Below, one piece after another: positions 1 to 9,518 of a stretch of DNA of 64,000 nt; within the stretch, counting starts at the first letter, position 1; every line of letters begins with the position of its first letter. The translations under genes were made by a program, and so were the position numbers. Under the pieces are notes generated by a model that ran no database searches, was not told the DNA's origin, and saw only the letters and a list, made by a program, of their open reading frames with translations. Source of the stretch: Bacteroidota bacterium (GTDB taxonomy: Bacteria; Bacteroidota; Bacteroidia; Flavobacteriales_D; Sanyastnellaceae); contig JAQBVN010000007.1 of NCBI GenBank assembly GCA_027622975.1, forward strand, positions 34,937 to 98,936. The letters run 5' to 3'.

Positions 1-1
1 T

Positions 2-238
2 GCGATGGAAAATTTCGATTTCGAATTCCGAGCACGGGTCAAAAAATTCACTTTGCTCATTGTTCGAAGTGGCCAAGTGTCTGAGCTCACCTCCAACTCC
101 AACCAGTTCACATCGGACATGAAGGATGCCCTTGGACGTCTGAGAGCGGGAGACAACATCTATTTCACCAACATTTTGGTGACGATGCCCGACGGCGACA
201 GACCCGTGGCACCTCTTACCTTGAAAATCATCAACTAA
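2..238 (+). CDS. gldM: GldM C-terminal fragment (gliding/T9SS motor protein), cut by window start
   Basis: Only the last 78 codons are present; the reading frame is open to the left edge, so the Met at position 5 is internal. The fragment has the beta-rich end typical of GldM, with a GDNIYFTNI stretch followed by a glycine/aspartate turn (MPDGD) and a final strand. GldM is the inner-membrane protein that forms the T9SS rotary motor with GldL and reaches across the periplasm to the GldK/GldN ring. The assignment rests on this tail and on gldN beginning 6 bp downstream, the usual gldKLMN order. Confidence 0.8.
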   Translation, partial: AMENFDFEFRARVKKFTLLIVRSGQVSELTSNSNQFTSDMKDALGRLRAGDNIYFTNILVTMPDGDRPVAPLTLKIIN

Positions 239-244
239 CGTCTC

Positions 245-1108
245 ATGCGCCAGACAATCTTGTACACCTGTGCTTGGCTCGCTCTGCTTTTGGCAGGTGC
301 CTTTGTGCCAACCCACGCACAATCTGTCTTGGATGGAGCCTACGTGAAGGAAACCAACCTGACCAAACGCGTCATCCCTTACCCCTACCTGAGGGAAGCA
401 GACGTGATGTACAAACGTCGTATTTGGCAAGACATTGATCTTCGTCAGAAGTTCAATCACCCATTTTACTTCCCCTTGACCCCCATTCAGGATCGCAAGA
501 ACTTGTTCGACGTGATCATGAACGCCATTGAGGTTGAGGGCTCCATCGTTCCCTACTACGCAGGACCTCTCGGCGAACAAGATGAGTTCCAGGAAAAAAT
601 GCTTCCAGGTTCTCCCAAATGGAAAAATGCCGTGGGGACCATGAACTATGTGGCCCAAACGGATGAATACGGAGAGCGCACGGGTGATTTTGATTCAACG
701 TGGGTGAGGGTGACGGCTCAAGAGGTTACGCGTTACCGCATCAAGGAAGAATGGATTTGGGACAAGCAACGCAGCGAACGCTACGTGCGAATCATCGGCA
801 TTGCCCCATTGAAAGAGAAATACAAGGATGGTGTGAGCATTGGATATCAGCCACTGTTTTGGCTTTACTATCCCGAGTGTCGCTACGTCTTTGCCAACAG
901 CGAAGTGTACAACATGTTCAATGACGCCCAGAGACGGACCTACGAGGACCTGTTCCAAAAGCGCTATTTCTCGAGCTACATCGTCAAGCAGGACAATTCA
1001 TTTGACCGATTGATTGTGGATTATGCCTTGGGTACCGATGCCTTGGCCGAATCTGAGAGAATTCAACGAGAATTGTTCAATCTCGAACACGACATGTGGC
1101 ATTACTAA
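245..1108 (+). CDS. gldN: GldN, T9SS periplasmic/outer-membrane ring component
   Basis: A 287-residue secreted protein with a signal peptide (hydrophobic LALLLAGAF stretch, cleavage probably after THA before QSVLDG). The mature part carries GldN-like features: VIPYPYLREADVMYKRRIWQDID near the start, a conserved NLFDVIMNAI segment, an IKEEWIWDKQRSE block and a PLFWLYYPECR motif. GldN forms the ring with lipoprotein GldK that couples the GldLM motor to the secretion pore. It starts 6 bp after gldM in the same operon and is followed by a hairpin terminator, so it is the last gene of the gldKLMN unit here. Length is close to the family norm. Confidence 0.93.
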   Translation: MRQTILYTCAWLALLLAGAFVPTHAQSVLDGAYVKETNLTKRVIPYPYLREADVMYKRRIWQDIDLRQKFNHPFYFPLTPIQDRKNLFDVIMNAIEVEGSIVPYYAGPLGEQDEFQEKMLPGSPKWKNAVGTMNYVAQTDEYGERTGDFDSTWVRVTAQEVTRYRIKEEWIWDKQRSERYVRIIGIAPLKEKYKDGVSIGYQPLFWLYYPECRYVFANSEVYNMFNDAQRRTYEDLFQKRYFSSYIVKQDNSFDRLIVDYALGTDALAESERIQRELFNLEHDMWHY

Positions 1109-1162
1109 GTGCCAACGACATCAACCCAAGTCTGAACAAAGCTGGGTGTTCACCTTTGAAAG

Positions 1163-1187
1163 GGGCCGCAAGTGCGGCCCTTTTCTT
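1163..1187 (+). terminator. Rho-independent terminator after gldN
   Basis: A 7-bp perfect stem GGGCCGC / GCGGCCC closes a 4-base AAGT loop and is followed by TTTTCTT. It lies between the gldN stop and the ABC-F start, ending the gld transcript and separating the next gene. Confidence 0.85.
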
Positions 1188-1222
1188 GTACCATCCATCC
1201 GGAAGTGCGAACTTGCGCGCCC

Positions 1223-3229
1223 ATGCTTCATTTGATTAACCTTGGGGTACATTTTGGGGATCGAACCCTTTTTTCAGGCTTGGACTTGGCGATTGGCGTC
1301 AAGGACCGCATCGGCCTGGTGGGGAGAAACGGAGCCGGGAAATCCACCCTGTTGAAAATCATCGCGGGAATTCAGAGACCAAGTGAAGGCCAGGTAAGTT
1401 CACCCAAGGACTATCGCATTGGGTATCTCCCACAGGAGATGGAGCACGAGGACCAGGCGACAGTGTTGGAAGTGGCCATGCAGGCCTTCGAGGAAGTCAA
1501 TGCCGTGGAGCGGCGTTTGGAGCGTTTGACGGAGGAAGTGAGTACGCGAACGGATTACGAAAGTGAGTCCTATGCTCAGTTGATTCAAGATCTCAGCGAT
1601 GCCAACGAACGACTCGATGCGCTCGGTGCATCCAACACCGAGGAGCAGGCGCACCGCATCTTGCAAGGACTTGGGTTCCTCCAAACCGACGTGAACCGAG
1701 TCATGGGTGAGTTCAGTGGTGGATGGAAAATGCGGGGCGAGTTGGCCAAGCTGCTCTTGATGCAGCCTGACCTGCTGTTGCTCGATGAGCCGACCAACCA
1801 CCTCGACATTGAAAGCATCGAGTGGTTGGAGGCGTTTTTGCTCCACCACCCCGGCGCCATCATGCTCATCTCGCATGACAGGGTGTTCCTCGATACGCTA
1901 ACCAAACGAACCGTTGAACTCGGTGGTGTGAAGTTGTATGACTTCAAGGGTGCGTACAGCGCCTATCAGGTTTGGCGAGAGGAAGAACGAGAGCGGCAAG
2001 AACAAGCGGCCAAAAATCAACAGAAATACATCCAAGACACCGAGCAACTCATCAACAAATTCCGGGCGAAGAAGAACAAAGCCGCCTTTGCCCAAGGCCT
2101 CATGAAGAAATTGGATCGTCTCGAGCGCATCGAAGTCGATGCCGCGGAGAACATGCAAATCAAATTTCGCTTTCCTCCTGCGCCCCGATCAGGCAAGGTA
2201 ATTTTTGAAGCAAAAACCGTCAAAAAGGCCTTTGGAGACTTGGTGGTGTTTGAGGGGTTGGATTTCATCATGGCGCGTCAAGAAAAAGTGGCGCTTGTGG
2301 GAAAGAATGGCGCCGGAAAGACCACCTTGACCCGAATGCTGTTGCGTCGAGAAGCTTGCACGGCCGGCGAATTGAACATTGGCCACAATGTGGACATTGG
2401 GTACTACGCTCAAAACCAAACCGACGAACTTCACGGTGATCTTACCGTTCTGGAAACCCTGGAAGAAGTTGCCGTTGGCGACGTTCGTAAACACCTGCGC
2501 GCTTTGCTTGGCGCCTTCTTGTTTTCAGGGGAGGATGTCGACAAGAAAGTGAAAGTGCTGTCAGGGGGCGAGAAAGCGCGTTTGGCCTTGTGCAAGTTGC
2601 TGTTGCATCCATACAACGTGCTGATCTTGGACGAGCCTACCAATCACCTCGATCTCAAAAGCAAGGCCGTGCTGAAGGAGGCCCTTCAAGCTTTCGACGG
2701 CTCCCTCGTGGTGGTCTCACACGACCGTGATTTCTTAAGTGAGATGACCCAATGGGTCTACGAAGTGACTCCACGGGGCTTGACGCAGTACATCGGGGAC
2801 ATCAAGGCATTTTTGCATGAGAAGCACGCCACCAGCATCACGGCCTACGAAGCCAACAAAACGGTCAAGGTGAGCCAAACCTCTCGACGAGATGCTGGGA
2901 CAGCCCCAAACCAAGAACGAAGCCAAGGAGGATCGGTTAAAGACGGAGTGGATGGAACGACAGGAGAGGATTACAAAGCCCGAAAGCAGCGCGAGAAAGA
3001 TGTGAGAAAAGCCAAAAACGCAGTCGATCGCCTCGAGAAAAAAGTCATAGAACTTGAAGAAAAACTGGCCCGACACAACCAGGCCATGGCTGAAACAGAT
3101 CCTTCGGATCGAAGCAAAATCGCCGAACTAGCCTACGCCTACGATGCCATCCAACAGGACATGCAGGATCACATCAACCAATGGGAAAAGGCACTTGAAA
3201 CATTGGAAGGCCTGGAGACGGAGTCGTGA
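1223..3229 (+). CDS. ABC-F family ATPase (Uup/YheS-like, ribosome-associated)
   Basis: A 668-residue protein with two ABC ATPase domains and no membrane segments, the layout of ABC-F translation factors. The first domain has GRNGAGKST (Walker A), a SGGWKMRGELA signature and LLLDEPTNHLD (Walker B). The second has GKNGAGKTT, LSGGEKARLALCK and LILDEPTNHLD. Between them is the charged linker arm (roughly residues 245-315). The C-terminus is a lysine/glutamate-rich coiled coil of about 70 residues, as in Uup. The ATG at 1223 is chosen because it gives the canonical MLHLINL start; a GTG at 1172 would lie inside the gldN terminator. It converges on rluD with 5 bp between stops. Confidence 0.92.
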   Translation: MLHLINLGVHFGDRTLFSGLDLAIGVKDRIGLVGRNGAGKSTLLKIIAGIQRPSEGQVSSPKDYRIGYLPQEMEHEDQATVLEVAMQAFEEVNAVERRLERLTEEVSTRTDYESESYAQLIQDLSDANERLDALGASNTEEQAHRILQGLGFLQTDVNRVMGEFSGGWKMRGELAKLLLMQPDLLLLDEPTNHLDIESIEWLEAFLLHHPGAIMLISHDRVFLDTLTKRTVELGGVKLYDFKGAYSAYQVWREEERERQEQAAKNQQKYIQDTEQLINKFRAKKNKAAFAQGLMKKLDRLERIEVDAAENMQIKFRFPPAPRSGKVIFEAKTVKKAFGDLVVFEGLDFIMARQEKVALVGKNGAGKTTLTRMLLRREACTAGELNIGHNVDIGYYAQNQTDELHGDLTVLETLEEVAVGDVRKHLRALLGAFLFSGEDVDKKVKVLSGGEKARLALCKLLLHPYNVLILDEPTNHLDLKSKAVLKEALQAFDGSLVVVSHDRDFLSEMTQWVYEVTPRGLTQYIGDIKAFLHEKHATSITAYEANKTVKVSQTSRRDAGTAPNQERSQGGSVKDGVDGTTGEDYKARKQREKDVRKAKNAVDRLEKKVIELEEKLARHNQAMAETDPSDRSKIAELAYAYDAIQQDMQDHINQWEKALETLEGLETES

Positions 3230-3234
3230 GTCCC

Positions 3235-4281
3235 TCAGTTGGCAGCGCCTCCCACAAATGATCGCCACTTGTCAAGAACTGCGGACATGTCCTCGGGCAG
3301 GTCTGAATTGAAATGCATGCGCTCTTGCGTACCGGGGTGCGTGAATCCCAAGGTTTTGGCATGAAGAGCCTGACGAGGAAGTGCGTCGAACATGTTCCTC
3401 AAAAAGGCGTTGTATTTCCCACCAGGAGCCCCCTTCACGGCCACATTCCCTCCGTAGACAGGGTCACCAAACAGTGGATGGCCGATGAACTGCATGTGCA
3501 CCCGAATTTGGTGCGTGCGGCCTGTCTCGAGTTTGCACTCGACCAAGGTCACGGGTCCCATGCGCTCCAACACCCGGTAATGGGTGATCGCGTGCTTGCC
3601 TTCTCGACCCTCTGGAAATACTTGCTGCACCCTTCGGTCGCGAAGAGAGCGTCCCACATGGCCCTCAACCGTCCCATCTGCAGAGACATCCCCCCAGACC
3701 AAGGCCCAATATCGTCGCTCCACGGATCGCTCAAAAAACTGTTCGCTTAAATCAGTCAACGCCCGCTCTGATTTTCCAAGAACCATCAATCCCGTGGTAT
3801 CCTTGTCTAGCCTGTGCACCAAGCCAGGTCTAGGTTCAGGACTGTTGGGGAGCGAGGGCAACGATTGAAAATGGTGCAACACACCGTTGACCAAGGTTCC
3901 GGTGTAATTCCCGTGACCAGGGTGGACCACCAGATTCATTGGTTTGTTGATGACCAACAATTCCGCATCCTCATGGACGATGTCCAAATCCATAGGCTCC
4001 GGCAGGAGCTCAAATTCAAACACAGGTTGAGGAAGCTCCACCGTGACAACATCCCCCGGTTTCACTTTGTGATTGCTCTTGACCGGGGCGCCATTGACGC
4101 GAACATATCCTGATTTGGCCGCAGTTTGAAGCTTGTTTCTGGACAAATGAGCCACCAAATTGATGATGAATTTGTCGACGCGGAGTGGAGACTGCCCCGG
4201 ATCCGCGACCAAACGATGATGCTCAAACAGCTCTTCACCTCCATCCTCCTCATCCCGATTCTCGGGACGATACGAATCCAT
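3235..4281 (-). CDS. rluD: RluD-type 23S rRNA pseudouridine synthase
   Basis: About 348 residues. It has an N-terminal S4 RNA-binding domain (RVDKFIINLVAHLSRNKLQ, then VRVNGAPVKSN), a short linker, and the RluA-family catalytic domain with the signature HRLDKDTTGLMVLGKS containing the catalytic aspartate. RluD isomerises uridines in helix 69 of 23S rRNA. I placed the start at 4281 (MDSYRPEN) because the longer ATG at 4323 would overlap the end of the upstream gene at 4293; the longer start cannot be excluded. In many Bacteroidota a PASTA protein gene precedes rluD, which matches this neighbourhood. Confidence 0.9.
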   Translation of the reverse strand: MDSYRPENRDEEDGGEELFEHHRLVADPGQSPLRVDKFIINLVAHLSRNKLQTAAKSGYVRVNGAPVKSNHKVKPGDVVTVELPQPVFEFELLPEPMDLDIVHEDAELLVINKPMNLVVHPGHGNYTGTLVNGVLHHFQSLPSLPNSPEPRPGLVHRLDKDTTGLMVLGKSERALTDLSEQFFERSVERRYWALVWGDVSADGTVEGHVGRSLRDRRVQQVFPEGREGKHAITHYRVLERMGPVTLVECKLETGRTHQIRVHMQFIGHPLFGDPVYGGNVAVKGAPGGKYNAFLRNMFDALPRQALHAKTLGFTHPGTQERMHFNSDLPEDMSAVLDKWRSFVGGAAN

Positions 4282-4292
4282 TCCTTCCGGCC

Positions 4293-6251
4293 TCATGGAT
4301 TGGCAATCCATCGGGTGGTCCATGTGCGGCCATGCTCATCGCGACCCACCAAAAGATACATGCCTGGCACATCGGTTTGCCAAGTCAGTAGGCCTGGCTG
4401 ACAACGGGGAAGATCGGCCACCCATTGTCCCCGGATGTCCATGACACGAATGTCCGTGACGGACGACAACCGCAGATGGCATGTGTGCCGACCCGGATTT
4501 GGAAACACCTCGGGAGCTCGGGTGGCCCGATGTTCGGAGGTTGAAGTCACCAGCTCCTTTCCTGCCCTCAAGACGGGACGAATCATCAAAGACCCCGAAA
4601 TGGTCGATTGTTGCCAACCGAGAGAGGGAAATTTGTACCACAGATGGTCCGGGTTGGTGTTGGTTGTTTTGTCCAAACCCAAGTTGAGACGAGTGTCCTC
4701 TTGCTGAAGCAATCCCACGAAAACCGTCCCGTCGACAGGTACGGGCGCATCGAGCGGATAATAGACAAAATCGTCATAGCCATCTGTGAAATACGTCGGC
4801 TGATGCAATTGATATTGCTCCCCCAAATCACCCCCAGGGGCAGCCCCTCCTTGTGGATCTGAACCTCGAACCTTCAACACAAACGTATCGCCCGAGGCAT
4901 CGTCAAAGAAAGGTGTGAAATGGATCAACACACCATCCAAGGTGTCTGGTTGTTGAATCTCAAATCGCACCGCCAATTCGCCACCAATACCATCCAAGGC
5001 ATAGGCCTTCTCCGCCGAGCCATCATCGTATGCGTAGTAATCGCGAAATGTTTGGACATGCACAAGGCTGTCGTTGTCTACAATACCAGCTTGGTTGGTC
5101 CCATTGCCCCCTCCAACCTCAGTTTCCCACAGGCTGACATGAAAGGTCGCGAAGGTGTCGCTCACAGCAGGGTTGAAAAGCTGACCAAAAATCTCCATTT
5201 CCCCGATGTAGTCGGTTTCGAACAGCCCCGTCACCCCGTTGTTGGGGATGTTCCCCGGAGGAGGGGTGTATTCGGACACATTGCCCAACTCATCGACCCG
5301 CTGCACCTTCAGACCGATGCCCTGCTGGCTGTTGCTCGCTAAGCCAAAACTGCGGTGCGTGGTGACCACCTCGTCCGCCACATAGAGGCCAGGCGTTTCC
5401 TTGTAATGAGGCCAAGGCATGGCCGTCCAGGGGTACACCAAAAAACTCGAGGGAGTGGACACAAAAGCTATCTCCTCTTCTTCAGGCATCGGCGTCATGC
5501 CGTTGGCGCGCACCGACACGTAATCCACATGCCAGGTGTCCACATTGCCCTCGAGAGACCCGTAATTCCTGAAACGAAATTGGAAATCGTTGTGGAAGTA
5601 TTCCGGCCCGACAATGGGGATGGTGACGGATGAAAAGGCGGTGTCGTCGTCCACACCTTCGGTTGACCAAACCCAGCGCCACGGATCTCCTTGGGCGACA
5701 CTCGTTCGAAACTCCACAATCAAGGAATCTTCTCCGGCATCTGCACCATTGGCCACCCCACCACTTTGGAACCAAAACGTCAAAGCCACGCTATCGCTGG
5801 GGTCTAGGTCGTTGCCGAGCAACAAACGGCGGGAGGTCAAGGTGTCGGCATACCCCACGGGATTGGCCGGATTGATTGCGTATGGACGCCCACCACCATC
5901 CATGCCTTCCAACGTGGCACACCCCACCGTGGGTGGGTCCAAGGCCAGAGTCATGGTGCGACGAACGGGGCTGGGCTCCCAACGTTTGGCATTCACAGGC
6001 GCATCCTCGTGGTACAAACTGGGCCATGAAAAATCGTCCACGAAAGGCAATCCCAAAGGAGGAAGCAACGTGCCACCCCCCTTGACCACCGCACCAGCCT
6101 TTGCCCCACGCTTGACCGGCACAGCCATCAAGTCCAATTCCAGTTCCGTCGGATGCTGGGCTGAGGCGGCGACACCCAACCATGCCAACATCCACGCCCC
6201 GAGCATCCGAGACATCCACCCCACCCTCTCAAAAGCTTCGAGTTTACGCAT
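4293..6251 (-). CDS. Secreted protein with C-terminal T9SS type A sorting domain
   Basis: About 652 residues. It starts with a signal peptide (MLGAWMLAWLGVAASAQ) and ends with a T9SS type A-like domain: EVFPNPGRHTCHLRLSS, then VMDIRGQWV, and a closing strand with GMYLLVGRDEHGRTW. The middle is rich in beta strands and acidic turns, with two jelly-roll-like stretches, but no enzyme motif I recognise. The product should cross the outer membrane by T9SS and be released or anchored at the surface. The frame stays open to 6497, overlapping the PASTA gene; the signal peptide places the start at 6251 (or at 6215). It lies between the PASTA and rluD genes on the same strand and may share their transcript. 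Confidence 0.85.
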   Translation of the reverse strand: MRKLEAFERVGWMSRMLGAWMLAWLGVAASAQHPTELELDLMAVPVKRGAKAGAVVKGGGTLLPPLGLPFVDDFSWPSLYHEDAPVNAKRWEPSPVRRTMTLALDPPTVGCATLEGMDGGGRPYAINPANPVGYADTLTSRRLLLGNDLDPSDSVALTFWFQSGGVANGADAGEDSLIVEFRTSVAQGDPWRWVWSTEGVDDDTAFSSVTIPIVGPEYFHNDFQFRFRNYGSLEGNVDTWHVDYVSVRANGMTPMPEEEEIAFVSTPSSFLVYPWTAMPWPHYKETPGLYVADEVVTTHRSFGLASNSQQGIGLKVQRVDELGNVSEYTPPPGNIPNNGVTGLFETDYIGEMEIFGQLFNPAVSDTFATFHVSLWETEVGGGNGTNQAGIVDNDSLVHVQTFRDYYAYDDGSAEKAYALDGIGGELAVRFEIQQPDTLDGVLIHFTPFFDDASGDTFVLKVRGSDPQGGAAPGGDLGEQYQLHQPTYFTDGYDDFVYYPLDAPVPVDGTVFVGLLQQEDTRLNLGLDKTTNTNPDHLWYKFPSLGWQQSTISGSLMIRPVLRAGKELVTSTSEHRATRAPEVFPNPGRHTCHLRLSSVTDIRVMDIRGQWVADLPRCQPGLLTWQTDVPGMYLLVGRDEHGRTWTTRWIANP

Positions 6252-6327
6252 ACCTCCCTTCAACGGACGTTGTTGCCCATTCGTACGCGCCATGCCAAAA
6301 AAGTTGGTCCAATTCATCCCGAGTCTT

Positions 6328-7077
6328 TCAATGCTTGCCAAGATACAAGTCAATGGCCGTCCCTTCCCGAATTTTGGGCTGATCCATCGGTGAGGCATCC
6401 TGAGAAACCACGACCGCCAGAGACGAATCGAGTGCTGTGAGAATGTCGTCACCAAAAGCCACATCGCCCACAGACAACTTGCGGCGCAACAAGACATCTT
6501 GGGCCTCTCTCAACGAGAGTCCCACCAACCAAGGCACTCCCACCTCGCGGGTCCCGGCCACACCCACGACCAGGGAGAGCCGACTCCCCTTGGGAAGACG
6601 ATCGTCGGGTTGAACCCTTTTTCCCTTGTGTTCGACGCGCAATGCCTTGCCCATCAGCAAGCCATGGGCCTCCTCGCGAATGTGTACGTCAAAACCACGG
6701 GTGGTCAGGATTCGCTCAGCCAATTTGGCGTCCTGACCCTCTTGAATGCCCACACGCTCAGAAGGTGGCGTGATTCGATAAGTCGTCAAAAGCACCTTTC
6801 GCCCCACCTTCACCGCACTGCCGGGGGGAGGGAACTGGTCGACAACCTGACCGGGCTTTCCTCCCGCAGCATAAATCGAATCTTGCATCACCGCCTCCAA
6901 GCCCAAGCCTGAGAGAATGACCTGAGCCTCATCGCGGTCGACACCAGTAACTTCGGGGACCTCACGCTCTGCGGACGGCTGGCTGTACACCCGAAGCCAC
7001 AACATCGTGCCACCAATCAGCACACCCCACGCTGCTGCGAGGAGTCCGATGTGCCTCACCCAGGGGCGCCAATTCAT
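6328..7077 (-). CDS. PASTA-domain membrane protein
   Basis: About 249 residues from the ATG at 7077. One N-terminal transmembrane helix (HIGLLAAAWGVLIGGTMLWL) anchors a periplasmic part of about three PASTA repeats: VPEVTGVDRDEAQVILSGLG, a divergent middle repeat (SERVGIQEGQDAKLAERIL), and VPWLVGLSLREAQDVLL. PASTA domains bind peptidoglycan stem peptides or muropeptides in other proteins. No kinase or penicillin-binding domain is attached. Its start codon overlaps the purL stop (ATGA), so the two are translationally coupled. In Bacteroidota such a gene commonly lies next to rluD. It is the second PASTA-bearing protein in the window besides FtsI. Confidence 0.88.
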   Translation of the reverse strand: MNWRPWVRHIGLLAAAWGVLIGGTMLWLRVYSQPSAEREVPEVTGVDRDEAQVILSGLGLEAVMQDSIYAAGGKPGQVVDQFPPPGSAVKVGRKVLLTTYRITPPSERVGIQEGQDAKLAERILTTRGFDVHIREEAHGLLMGKALRVEHKGKRVQPDDRLPKGSRLSLVVGVAGTREVGVPWLVGLSLREAQDVLLRRKLSVGDVAFGDDILTALDSSLAVVVSQDASPMDQPKIREGTAIDLYLGKH

Positions 7078-9320
7078 GCTTCTTCCAACATTTCCTCCAA
7101 GGCGTTGTCGTAGTATGCCCGGAGTTCGTCGCAAAACCCAAACGACGCATCGTCCACCACAATTTTGCCTTTGGTCACATGACCGAGCAAGGTGGCCGAT
7201 ACGCCATGTGCATCACACACATCGAAGAAATCATCTTGGTCCTCCTCTCGAAGCGACACCACAGCCCTTCCCTGGCCTTCCCCAAAGAGAAAACCGTCGA
7301 TCCTGACTTCATCATCTGTCACAATGTCAAATCCAAGACCCCCTGGCATGGCCATTTCCAACAAGGTCACAAACAATCCCCCATCAGCCACATCGTGGGA
7401 CGCAGCAGCGAGCTGCTTTTGGGCGATATCCCTCAAGCAGGCGTGCAACTTGCCCTCATGTTCCAGGTCGAAGTAGGGAGCCGGTGAACGCTGGATGCCC
7501 ACCACATTGGCGAGGTACTCCGAAGCGTTGATACAACCTGTGGAAGGGCCCAGCAAGAAAATCAACTCCCCCTTTTCTTGAAAGTTCAACCCGGTATGAT
7601 GCTGGCGATCATGCATCACGCCGACCATGCCAATGGTGGGCGTCGGGAACACGGCCTTGGCACTTCCGTCAGGGTTGGCGGTTTGGTTGTAAAAACTCAC
7701 GTTGCCCCCTGTGACGGGTGTGTTGAAATGTCGACAGGCACGACCCATCCCTTGAATGGCGCCGACAAATTGCCAATACACCTCAGGATTGTAGGGATTG
7801 CCGAAGTTCAAACAATTGGTGATCGCACTGGGCTCGGCACCCGTGCAGCTGATGTTACGAGCCGCCTCTGCGACTGCGATTGCCGTGCCAATCTCGGGAT
7901 CCGCTTCGACGTAGCGCGCGTTGCAGTCAACCGTGAGCGCCAGTGCCTTTTGAGTTCCCCGCACCGAGACCACCCCAGCATCCGATGGCCGGTTGGTGGA
8001 TCGGTTGATGGTGCCTACCATGCTGTCGTATTGTTCCCAAACCCATCGCTTGGAGGCAATGTTGGGCAGGCACACGAGCTTGTGGGCAATGTCGACACAT
8101 TCTTGAATTGTGGGGACAGGCACACTGGCGGGGTCAAACCTTTGAGCATCCGCATACCAAGCTGGCTGGCGATACTCCCTGTCGTACACAGGGGCGCCTC
8201 CCCCCAAAACCAGAGTCGAACCTGGAACATCACCCACGAGCTCTCCATGCATGAAGTACCGAATGCGGTCTCCCTCCGTCACCTCACCAATGTGCTCAGC
8301 GTGAAGGTCCCACTTGTCAAAAATGGCCTTAACCTCCTCCTCGTGTCCATTCCGAACGACGACCAACATGCGCTCCTGCGATTCGCTCAACAAGATCTCG
8401 AAAGGCTCCATATCCTCTTGGCGCAGAGGAACGCGGTCGAGATGAATGTCCATGCCAACATCTCCTGCAGCACTCATTTCGGAAGTCGAGCATGTGATGC
8501 CGGCAGCACCCATGTCTTGCATCCCGACCACAGCATTGGTCTGGCTCAGTTCAAGCGTCGCCTCGAGGAGGAGTTTCTCTTGGAAAGGATCTCCGACTTG
8601 AACGGAAGGCAAGTCATTGGCACTTTCTTCCGTGATGTCCTTCGAGGCAAAGGAGGCCCCCTGAATTCCATCCTTTCCCGTCGCGGACCCCACAATGTAC
8701 ACGGGGTTTCCGGGGCCTGAAGCCGTGGCAGAGATGATTTTGTCAGATTCGAGAATTCCCACGGACATCGCATTGACCAGGGGGTTGACTTGGTACGACT
8801 TGTCAAAGAAGACCTCGCCACCCACAATGGGGATGCCAAAACTGTTTCCGTAATCGCCGATTCCCTTCACCACACCTTCGAGCAACCACTTGGTGCGAGG
8901 ATTGCTGAGCTCGCCAAAGCGCAGGCTGTTCAACTGTGCGATGGGGCGTGCCCCCATGGTGAAAATGTCCCGGTTGATCCCGCCCACCCCTGTGGCGGCA
9001 CCCTGGTAGGGCTCAATAGCCGAAGGGTGGTTGTGACTTTCGATTTTGAATGCACATCCGAGGCCGTCCCCGATGTCCACAATTCCGGCATTCTCTTCTC
9101 CCGCCTTGACGAGCATGTGAGGACCGTCCTTGGGCAAGGTCTTCAACCATTTGATGGAGTTCTTGTACGAGCAGTGCTCGCTCCACATCACGGAGTACAC
9201 ACACATTTCAGTGAAGTTGGGAGTGCGACCGAGGATTTCCTTGATTTGATCAAACTCCTCGGGAAGCAAGCCCATGTCTTGAGCTTGTTCGAGGGTGGCT
9301 GGGGCAATGGAGGCCTTCAT
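7074..9320 (-). CDS. purL: Phosphoribosylformylglycinamidine synthase subunit PurL
   Basis: About 748 residues, the length of the small (Bacillus-type) PurL that works with PurQ and PurS. It converts FGAR, glutamine and ATP to FGAM in purine synthesis. Family motifs are plain: MWSEHCSYKNS near the N-terminus, the ESHNHPSAIEPYQGAATGVGG active-site block, GMQDMGAAGITCS in the first half, and TGGNVSFYN plus SHDVADGGL in the second. The Met at 9320 (MKASIAPATL) fits the family start better than the Met at 9359. It is the first gene of a minus-strand unit ending with rluD, and it diverges from the dtd gene. Confidence 0.95.
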   Translation of the reverse strand: MKASIAPATLEQAQDMGLLPEEFDQIKEILGRTPNFTEMCVYSVMWSEHCSYKNSIKWLKTLPKDGPHMLVKAGEENAGIVDIGDGLGCAFKIESHNHPSAIEPYQGAATGVGGINRDIFTMGARPIAQLNSLRFGELSNPRTKWLLEGVVKGIGDYGNSFGIPIVGGEVFFDKSYQVNPLVNAMSVGILESDKIISATASGPGNPVYIVGSATGKDGIQGASFASKDITEESANDLPSVQVGDPFQEKLLLEATLELSQTNAVVGMQDMGAAGITCSTSEMSAAGDVGMDIHLDRVPLRQEDMEPFEILLSESQERMLVVVRNGHEEEVKAIFDKWDLHAEHIGEVTEGDRIRYFMHGELVGDVPGSTLVLGGGAPVYDREYRQPAWYADAQRFDPASVPVPTIQECVDIAHKLVCLPNIASKRWVWEQYDSMVGTINRSTNRPSDAGVVSVRGTQKALALTVDCNARYVEADPEIGTAIAVAEAARNISCTGAEPSAITNCLNFGNPYNPEVYWQFVGAIQGMGRACRHFNTPVTGGNVSFYNQTANPDGSAKAVFPTPTIGMVGVMHDRQHHTGLNFQEKGELIFLLGPSTGCINASEYLANVVGIQRSPAPYFDLEHEGKLHACLRDIAQKQLAAASHDVADGGLFVTLLEMAMPGGLGFDIVTDDEVRIDGFLFGEGQGRAVVSLREEDQDDFFDVCDAHGVSATLLGHVTKGKIVVDDASFGFCDELRAYYDNALEEMLEEA

Positions 9321-9518
9321 GAATGGCAGCAAATGGGTGGTTTCGCGAATCAAGCCCAAAAATACTGCGCCCCCGCGCCCTGACCGCCCTTTCCCTCACC
9401 CTTTCTACCCATGTTTTCCACGAGCAGTCCCCAGCCTCCGAGACGACCAACGTCCCCACGTGAACATTCATGGCCAGAGCGCTCCGTTGCGAGGCCTTGT
9501 CATGATGTAATTTGCACC

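Noticed and set aside
1172..1222. Longer GTG start for the ABC-F protein
   Set aside because: It begins inside the gldN terminator stem and adds non-family residues.
7578..8720. 380-residue plus-strand frame opposite purL
   Set aside because: Antisense to the conserved PurL catalytic blocks; no domain or signal.
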